Source of the DNA: Amycolatopsis bartoniae
GTDB taxonomy: Bacteria; Actinomycetota; Actinomycetes; Mycobacteriales; Pseudonocardiaceae
Length of the DNA stretch: 64,000 nt
Direction: 5' to 3'
Assembly: GCF_014191255.1 (NCBI RefSeq)
Contig: NZ_JACHWH010000006.1
Location: 186,001-250,000, forward strand
Below the pieces are notes generated by a model. That model saw only the letters and a list, made by a program, of their open reading frames with translations. It did not search any database and was not told where the DNA came from. Below, one piece after another: positions 58,841 to 64,000 of this stretch (within the stretch, counting starts at the first letter, position 1; each line of letters begins with the position of its first letter). The position numbers and the translations under genes are program-made.

Positions 58841-59608
58841 TTACCGGCGGCGCAGGAGCCTGCGGAGCTGGCCGAGGCGGTGCTGGGTGCCCCACACGCC
58901 GACGCGCAGCATCGCCTCGCGGATGATGGCGCCGCTCATCTTCGACTCGCCGATCTCGCGTTCGGTGAAGGTGATGGGCACCTCGACGATCTCGAACCCG
59001 GCGCGCAGGGTGCGCCAGGCCAGGTCGATCTGGAAGCAGTAGCCGGCGGAGGCGATCTCGTCGAGCGGGAGCTTCTCCAGCACGGCGCGGCGGTAGGCGC
59101 GGAAGCCGGAGGTGTACTCGGTGATCTTGCCGCCGAGCGCGACGCGGGAGTACAGGTTGGCGCCGCGGGAGAGGATCTCGCGGCGCTTGGGCCAGTTGAC
59201 GACCGCGCCGCCGGGGACGTAGCGGGAGCCGAGGACCAGGTCGGCGTCCTCGAGCGCGGCGAGCATGCGGGGCAGGTCCTCGGGCGCGTGCGAGCCGTCG
59301 GCGTCCATCTCGACGATGGTGGCGTAGTCGCGCTCCAGCCCCCAGCGGAACCCGGCGATGTAGGCGGCGCCGAGGCCGGCCTTCTCGGTGCGGTGCAGCA
59401 CGTGGACGCGCTTGTCGTCGGCCGCGAGCTTGTCGGCGAGCTCCCCAGTGCCGTCGGGGCTGCCGTCGTCGACCACGAGCGCGTGCGCCTCGGGCAGGGC
59501 TTCGTGCAGCCTGCGCAGGATGGGCGTGAGGTTTTCACGCTCGTTGTAGGTCGGGATCACCACCAGAACCGGCTCGATCGGTCGTGCTGCCCGTGGCGCC
59601 TGCGCCAT
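58841..59608 (-). CDS. ppm1: polyprenol monophosphomannose synthase
   Basis: A 255-residue GT2 glycosyltransferase that transfers mannose from GDP-mannose to polyprenol phosphate, donor for lipoglycan mannosyltransferases and protein mannosylation. Motifs: [21 protein letters not shown], nucleotide-binding [18 protein letters not shown]-type [14 protein letters not shown] and the later [14 protein letters not shown]. The C-terminus has no membrane helices, as in bacterial Ppm. ATG 59608. It follows lnt by 25 bp on the same strand; in M. tuberculosis the two functions are fused (Rv2051c), whereas here they are separate. Confidence 0.94.
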   Translation of the reverse strand: MAQAPRAARPIEPVLVVIPTYNERENLTPILRRLHEALPEAHALVVDDGSPDGTGELADKLAADDKRVHVLHRTEKAGLGAAYIAGFRWGLERDYATIVEMDADGSHAPEDLPRMLAALEDADLVLGSRYVPGGAVVNWPKRREILSRGANLYSRVALGGKITEYTSGFRAYRRAVLEKLPLDEIASAGYCFQIDLAWRTLRAGFEIVEVPITFTEREIGESKMSGAIIREAMLRVGVWGTQHRLGQLRRLLRRR

Positions 59609-59633
59609 CCGTGTCCTCCCTCGGCGGGAGTCC

Positions 59634-61244
59634 TCACCCCGCCCCGGTCGCTCGCGTCGTGTTTTCGGCGCCTGCGCGCCTGGTGCGCAGGCGGACGACG
59701 AGGCCGGCGAGCACCGCCGCCAGTGCGGCGCCGACCTGGCCGTACTCCGTCCACGCACCGAGTCGATCCGACAGCGTAGTCGTGTCCCGAAGCGGCACGC
59801 GCCCGACCAGGGATGCGGCGGTGAATTCGCTGGTCGACTGCAGGATCTGCCCGTCAGGGGCGACGAGGGCGCTGACGCCGCTGGTGGCGGAGACCACCAC
59901 GGCGCGGCTGTGCTCGACGGCGCGGAGGCGGGCGATCGCGAGCTGCTGCTGGCTCATGCCGCTGGTGCCGAACCAGGCGGTGTTGGTGGGCAGCACGATC
60001 AGCTGGGCGCCCTGCTGGACACCCTGGCGGGCGACGTAGTCGTAGGCGATCTCGTAGCAGATGGGGGTGGTGACCTTGGTGCCCGCGACGTCGAGGACGG
60101 CGGGCGCGTCGCCCGGGGTCATGTCGTAGAAGCCGTTGACGAACGGGGTGACCCACTGGGCGATGGCGCGGGCGGGCACGTATTCGGAGAACGGCACGAG
60201 TTCCTGCTTGGAGTACCGCTCCCCCGGGCCGGTCGCCGGGTTCCACACCACTTCGCTGTTCTGCGTCTCGCCCGGGGCGCCGGCGCGGTAGATCGTGCCG
60301 ATGAGCGCGGGGGCGCCGACGTCGGCGACGGTCGCGTCCAGTGCCGGGTCCGGGCCGCGCAGCTCGGTGACGCTCTCGGGCCAGACCACCAGGTCGGGTT
60401 GCGGCACCGCGCCCGAGTGGACCTGCTGGGCGAGCCGCTCGCTCTGCGCGAGGTGGTTCGCCCGGATCGTGTCCTGTTCCTCCATCAGCCCGATGCCGAC
60501 GTCGGGGGCGTTGCCCTGGACGGTGGCGACGGTGAGGCTGCCGGTCTGGGCGGCGGTGCCGATGGTGGGCCACAGCGCGAGCCCGGCGACGATGGGCAGG
60601 ACGACCCCGGTGGCGGGCAGGATCGAGCCGCGCCAGTTGCGGCGGCGGAGGCGGGCGACGAGGGACGGGACGGCGAACCCGGTCAGCACGACCGCGAACC
60701 CGACCAGCGGCGCGCCGCCGACGGAGGCCAGCGGCAGGAAGGCGCCCTCGGACTGGCTGAACGCGACCCTCCCCCACGGGAAGCCGCCGAACGGGAACCA
60801 CGCGCGCGGGGTCTCGGTGGCGATGAGGATCATGCTCATCCACACCGGGCTCCACGGCAGCCGGGCGACGAGCGTGCACAGCGCGGCGCCGACGGCCAGG
60901 TACGCGGCGAGTGCGGCGGAGAGCCCGAGCCAGGGCCACGGGCCGAACTGGACGCCGAGGAAGTCCTGCAGCCAGAACAGCAGCGGCAGGTAGAACGCGA
61001 ACCCGAAGGCGAAGCCGTAGCCGAGCCCGCCCCACAGCCGCCGCCCGCGCAGGGCGAAGGCGAACCCGGCGAACCCGATCGGCGCGAGCCACCACAGCGA
61101 GCGCGGCGCGAAGGCGAGGTAGAACACCACGCCGGAGCCGGCCGCGAGGGCGAGGCGCAGCAGCCACGGGCGCCAGTTCCGGCGGCGGCGTGGGGGGTTT
61201 TCGGTCGCCGTCGGTTCCGGCGCGGTGGTCACCACGGGGTTCAC
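59634..61244 (-). CDS. lnt: apolipoprotein N-acyltransferase
   Basis: A 536-residue integral membrane enzyme that N-acylates the lipid-modified Cys of lipoproteins. Eight or so helices (about 28-200, and one near 500-520) surround a nitrilase-like catalytic domain (about 237-490) with Glu290 in [11 protein letters not shown], Lys346 in [14 protein letters not shown] and Cys396 in [13 protein letters not shown]. Three lipoprotein-type signals elsewhere in the window could be its substrates. ATG 61244 lies 1 base after the amidohydrolase stop, so this is an operon amidohydrolase-lnt-ppm1. Confidence 0.93.
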   Translation of the reverse strand: MNPVVTTAPEPTATENPPRRRRNWRPWLLRLALAAGSGVVFYLAFAPRSLWWLAPIGFAGFAFALRGRRLWGGLGYGFAFGFAFYLPLLFWLQDFLGVQFGPWPWLGLSAALAAYLAVGAALCTLVARLPWSPVWMSMILIATETPRAWFPFGGFPWGRVAFSQSEGAFLPLASVGGAPLVGFAVVLTGFAVPSLVARLRRRNWRGSILPATGVVLPIVAGLALWPTIGTAAQTGSLTVATVQGNAPDVGIGLMEEQDTIRANHLAQSERLAQQVHSGAVPQPDLVVWPESVTELRGPDPALDATVADVGAPALIGTIYRAGAPGETQNSEVVWNPATGPGERYSKQELVPFSEYVPARAIAQWVTPFVNGFYDMTPGDAPAVLDVAGTKVTTPICYEIAYDYVARQGVQQGAQLIVLPTNTAWFGTSGMSQQQLAIARLRAVEHSRAVVVSATSGVSALVAPDGQILQSTSEFTAASLVGRVPLRDTTTLSDRLGAWTEYGQVGAALAAVLAGLVVRLRTRRAGAENTTRATGAG

Positions 61245-61245
61245 T

Positions 61246-62847
61246 TTAAGCCGGTGGTGTGAACGCGTCGTAGAGAACCTCCCCGGCCCGCACGGTGCGC
61301 AGGCAGGTCGGGAGCGGGCTGTCCGGTTCGAGGGGCGGCAGCGCGGGCACGCGGGAGCGCGGGTCGGTGGACCAGCGCTGGACGCGGGAGTCGGGCGCGG
61401 CGACGACGAGGTCGGCGGCGTCCCAGATGGCGTAGTGCGCGGGAGCGCCGGGCTGCAGCGTGCCGGTGAGGCCGTCGTTGGTGCCGGCCGCGCGGTGGCC
61501 GCCGCGGGTGTGGGCGTTGAACGCGGCGCGGGCGGACAGCCCGGCGCCCGGGGTGCGGTGGTGCACGGCGGCGCGCACGCTCGCCCACGGGTCGAGTGCG
61601 GTGACGGGGCTGTCGGAGCCGAAGGCGAGCACGACGCCCTGCGCGGCGAGCGTCGCGAAGGGGTTCATTCCCGCGGCGCGGTCACCGAGACGGGTGGCGT
61701 ACATGCCGTCGGTGCCGCCCCAGAGGGCGTCGAACTGCGGTTGCATCGAGCCGGTGACGGCCCAGCCCGCGAGCTGCGCGGCCTGCTCGGCGTCGACCAT
61801 CTCCAGGTGTTCGAGGCGGTGGCGGGCCCCGGCGAGGGCGCGTTGCCCGACGGCCTGTTCGGCCAGCTGGAACCCGCGCACGACCTCCGCCACCCCGGCG
61901 TCGCCGATGACGTGGAACCCGGCCTGCAGCCCGGCTTCGGTGCAGGTGGCGAGGTGCTCGGCGATGTCCTCGGCGCCGAGGTAGCGGGCGCCGGTGGAGC
62001 CGGGCCGGTCGGTGTAGGGCTCGTGCAGGGCGGCGGTGTGGGAGCCGAGGGCGCCGTCGACGAAGAGGTCTCCGGCGAGGCCGCGCAGGCCGTGGCGGCG
62101 GGCCAGCTCGACCGCGCCGCGTTCGCCCCAGTAGCCGATGACCTCGGGGCGCCCGGGTTCGGCGGCGAGGGCGAGCAGGTCGGCGAGGTCGGTTTCGCCG
62201 GAGATGTCGGGGCCGGCGCACTCGTGGACGCTGACGATGCCGTGGGCGGCGGCGTGGCGGAGGAAGGCGTCCTGGGCGCGGCGGCGCTGCTGCGGGGTGA
62301 TGGCGGCCTGCAGCGCGGTGCGGACGCGGTGGTGCGCCTCGCGGGTCAGCGGTCCTTCGGCGGACCAGCCGTCGGCCTCGCGGGCGTGGGGGGCGAGGTC
62401 CACCAGCGCGGTGGAGACGAGGGCGGAGTGCACGTCGACGCGGCTGAGGTAGACCGGGGCGCCCATGGCGGCGTCGTCGAGCTCGGCGCGGCTGGGCAGG
62501 CGGGTATCGGTCCAGGTGGACTCGTCCCAGCCGTGGGCGATCAGCACCTCGCCGGGCCGGACGGCGTCGCGCACGGCGGCCAGCAGCCCGGCCGCGCCGC
62601 GGACGCCGGTGAGGTCGAGTCCGGCCAGGTGGAGGCCGGTGGCGGTGGCGTGCACGTGGGCGTCGACGAAGGCGGGCGCGACGAAGGCGCCGTCGAGGTC
62701 GACGACCGCGGCGCCGGGGTGCAGGGCGCGGCCGGGGCCGTCCTGCCCGACCCAGACCACGGTGTTCCCGGTGACCGCCATCGCGGTGGCGTCGGGCGAG
62801 CTCGGCGAGTGGATCCGCCCGCCGACCAGAAGCGTCGTGTCGTTCAC
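61246..62847 (-). CDS. amidohydrolase family protein (YtcJ-like)
   Basis: A 533-residue metal-dependent hydrolase. The HxH metal site is APAFVDAHVHATATGLHL (His64, His66). A conserved mid-region SVHECAGPDISGETDL and LFVDGALGSHTAALHEPY, then FHVIGDAGVAEV and RHRLEHLEMVD (metal His) and VLAFGSDSPVTALDPW (Asp) define the YtcJ-type. GTG 62847 is preferred; GTG 62853 is an alternative. The substrate (an aryl amide or cyclic amide) is unknown. It leads the lnt-ppm1 operon. Confidence 0.9.
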   Translation of the reverse strand: MNDTTLLVGGRIHSPSSPDATAMAVTGNTVVWVGQDGPGRALHPGAAVVDLDGAFVAPAFVDAHVHATATGLHLAGLDLTGVRGAAGLLAAVRDAVRPGEVLIAHGWDESTWTDTRLPSRAELDDAAMGAPVYLSRVDVHSALVSTALVDLAPHAREADGWSAEGPLTREAHHRVRTALQAAITPQQRRRAQDAFLRHAAAHGIVSVHECAGPDISGETDLADLLALAAEPGRPEVIGYWGERGAVELARRHGLRGLAGDLFVDGALGSHTAALHEPYTDRPGSTGARYLGAEDIAEHLATCTEAGLQAGFHVIGDAGVAEVVRGFQLAEQAVGQRALAGARHRLEHLEMVDAEQAAQLAGWAVTGSMQPQFDALWGGTDGMYATRLGDRAAGMNPFATLAAQGVVLAFGSDSPVTALDPWASVRAAVHHRTPGAGLSARAAFNAHTRGGHRAAGTNDGLTGTLQPGAPAHYAIWDAADLVVAAPDSRVQRWSTDPRSRVPALPPLEPDSPLPTCLRTVRAGEVLYDAFTPPA

Positions 62848-62946
62848 GGGCACGAGTCTGCCTGATAGTAATGCGGCAGCAATATTTACGTCGTATTGTC
62901 GCTTCCGCAGGAGATTTTCACGTCTCACCGCCGACAAGGAGCACAG

Positions 62947-64000
62947 ATGACTGCGATCCAGGAACCTGTCTCGCCTGCCGACGTCTACGGGCAGCCCTAC
63001 GCCTACGTCCGCCGCGAGCTGACCGAACCCGACTGGCGCCGCTTCCCCGGCTGGCGGGAGGTCACCGAGGCGCAGTGGCGGGACGCGCAGTGGCAGCGGG
63101 TGCACTGCCTGCGCAACGCCCGGCAGCTGAAGGCGGTGCTCGGCGACCTGGTGGACGAGCGGTTCTACGACGACCTGGCCGCCGACCAGCGCGAACTGGC
63201 CACGATGTCGATGCTGCTGCCCCCGCAGATGCTCAACACGATGGACGTCTCCTCGACCGAGGCGTTCTACGCCGACCCGGTGCGCCGCTACATGCTGCCG
63301 GTGCGCAGCGACCGCGACCCGGTGTGGCCGAGCCACCCGCACTCGGCGCGGGACTCGCTGCACGAGGCGGAGATGTGGGTCGTGGAGGGGCTGACCCACC
63401 GCTACCCCACCAAGGTGCTGGCGGAGCTGTTGTCCACCTGCCCGCAGTACTGCGGGCACTGCACGCGAATGGACCTGGTGGGCAACTCCACCGAACAGGT
63501 CGCCAAGCACAAGCTCGCGCTCAAGCCCGTGGACCGGCAGGACGCGATGATCGACTACCTGCGCCGCACGCCCGGGGTGCGCGACGTCGTGGTGTCCGGG
63601 GGCGACGTGGCGAACGTGCCGTGGCACCAGCTGGAGTCGTTCCTGATGCGGCTGCTGGACATCGAGACCGTGCGCGACATCCGGCTCGCCACCAAGGCAC
63701 TGGCCGGTCTGCCACAGCACTGGCTGCAGCCGAAGGTCGTCGAAGGGCTGGAGCGGGTCGCGGGTACCGCGCAGCGGCGCGGGGTGAACCTCGCCATCCA
63801 CACCCACGTCAACCACGTGCAGTCGGTGACGCCACTGGTCGCGGAGGCGGCACGCACGGCGCTGGATGTCGGCGTGCGGGACGTGCGCAACCAGGGCGTG
63901 CTGATGCGCGGGGTGAACGCGACCCCGGCGGCGCTGCTGGACCTGTGCTTCGCGCTGCAGGGCGAGGCGAACATCCTGCCGTACTACTTCTACCTGTGCG
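62947..64000 (+). CDS. KamA-type radical SAM aminomutase (3' end cut)
   Basis: The first 351 codons of a lysine 2,3-aminomutase family protein; the frame is open at the right edge. The radical SAM cluster motif CPQYCGHCTRMDL has Cys165, Cys169 and Cys172 (C-x3-C-x2-C). The preceding LTHRYPTKVLAELLSTC and following VRDVVVSGGDVANVPW and HTHVNHVQSVTPLVAEA agree with KamA-type aminomutases, which use [4Fe-4S], SAM and PLP. The PLP-lysine region lies beyond the window or is not visible. ATG 62947 follows AAGGAG. Substrate may be lysine, glutamate or another amino acid. Confidence 0.93.
   Translation, partial: MTAIQEPVSPADVYGQPYAYVRRELTEPDWRRFPGWREVTEAQWRDAQWQRVHCLRNARQLKAVLGDLVDERFYDDLAADQRELATMSMLLPPQMLNTMDVSSTEAFYADPVRRYMLPVRSDRDPVWPSHPHSARDSLHEAEMWVVEGLTHRYPTKVLAELLSTCPQYCGHCTRMDLVGNSTEQVAKHKLALKPVDRQDAMIDYLRRTPGVRDVVVSGGDVANVPWHQLESFLMRLLDIETVRDIRLATKALAGLPQHWLQPKVVEGLERVAGTAQRRGVNLAIHTHVNHVQSVTPLVAEAARTALDVGVRDVRNQGVLMRGVNATPAALLDLCFALQGEANILPYYFYLC

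Noticed and set aside
62848-62946. CAATA...TATTG inverted repeat as an operator for the aminomutase gene
   Set aside because: Only 5-bp arms with a 9-bp spacer in an AT-rich promoter region; too weak to separate from chance.

Overview
The window is very GC-rich (coding third positions almost always G or C), uses many GTG starts and contains several actinobacterial marker families: RbpA, the Ppm1/Lnt pair, an MptA/MptB-type mannosyltransferase, DUF3090, the SCO1664 family, DUF3097, class F sortase and an Rpf-like transglycosylase. This points to a member of the Pseudonocardiaceae, probably Amycolatopsis or a close relative. The assignment rests on gene content alone. I see no tRNA, rRNA, CRISPR array, insertion sequence or phage block.

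Layout. 1-10.4 kb: mostly metabolic and redox genes, including a methyltransferase tail, a TetX-like monooxygenase with a divergent TetR regulator and a double operator, a GNAT, an FAD oxidoreductase, a DUF899 protein, a YbdK-type ligase, a secreted protein with a class F sortase, a Mo-oxidoreductase with a DUF6510 partner, a HAD phosphatase, and an Asp/Glu-racemase-like enzyme with a short overlapping upstream frame. 10.4-20 kb: an RpiR regulator, a deacetylase lipoprotein, an Acg-like protein, a YVTN beta-propeller and a complete peptide/nickel-type ABC importer of four overlapping genes. 20-26.3 kb: a GT-C mannosyltransferase, a PPOX protein, an LD-carboxypeptidase with an S9 peptidase, and the DUF3090/SCO1664 pair.

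26.5-30.5 kb is the most interesting operon. It encodes an ECF sigma factor, a protein joining a ZAS-like H-x3-C-x2-C motif to an Asp23/Gls24-like domain, four more Asp23-family or Asp23-like proteins, a 58-residue DUF2273-like membrane protein, a DUF6286 protein and AmaP. It is followed by a fusion of bulb-type lectin repeats with a DUF6924-like domain.

32-39.4 kb: HxlR regulator and MFS exporter with a palindromic operator, DUF3097, NfeD plus SPFH, an MHS transporter, an SGNH hydrolase and a STAS protein lacking the phosphorylatable serine. 39.5-42.7 kb: a tyrosine recombinase divergent from a Cys-rich coiled-coil protein, with palindromes between them. The 3' end of the coiled-coil gene overlaps a diverged duplication of the neighbouring LysR gene's end. 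43-51.6 kb: regulators, an ABC ATPase, an ECF42-type sigma factor with its DGPF/YCII partner, a monooxygenase behind an RBS-masking hairpin, a PrmC-like methyltransferase, an amidase and a patch of decayed genes. 51.6-64 kb: UvrA2, VOC proteins, an AraC regulator, a Cys-rich protein, GDPD, an Rpf-like enzyme, thymidine kinase, rbpA with a textbook sigma-R promoter, an amidohydrolase-lnt-ppm1 operon and the start of a KamA-type aminomutase gene cut by the window edge.
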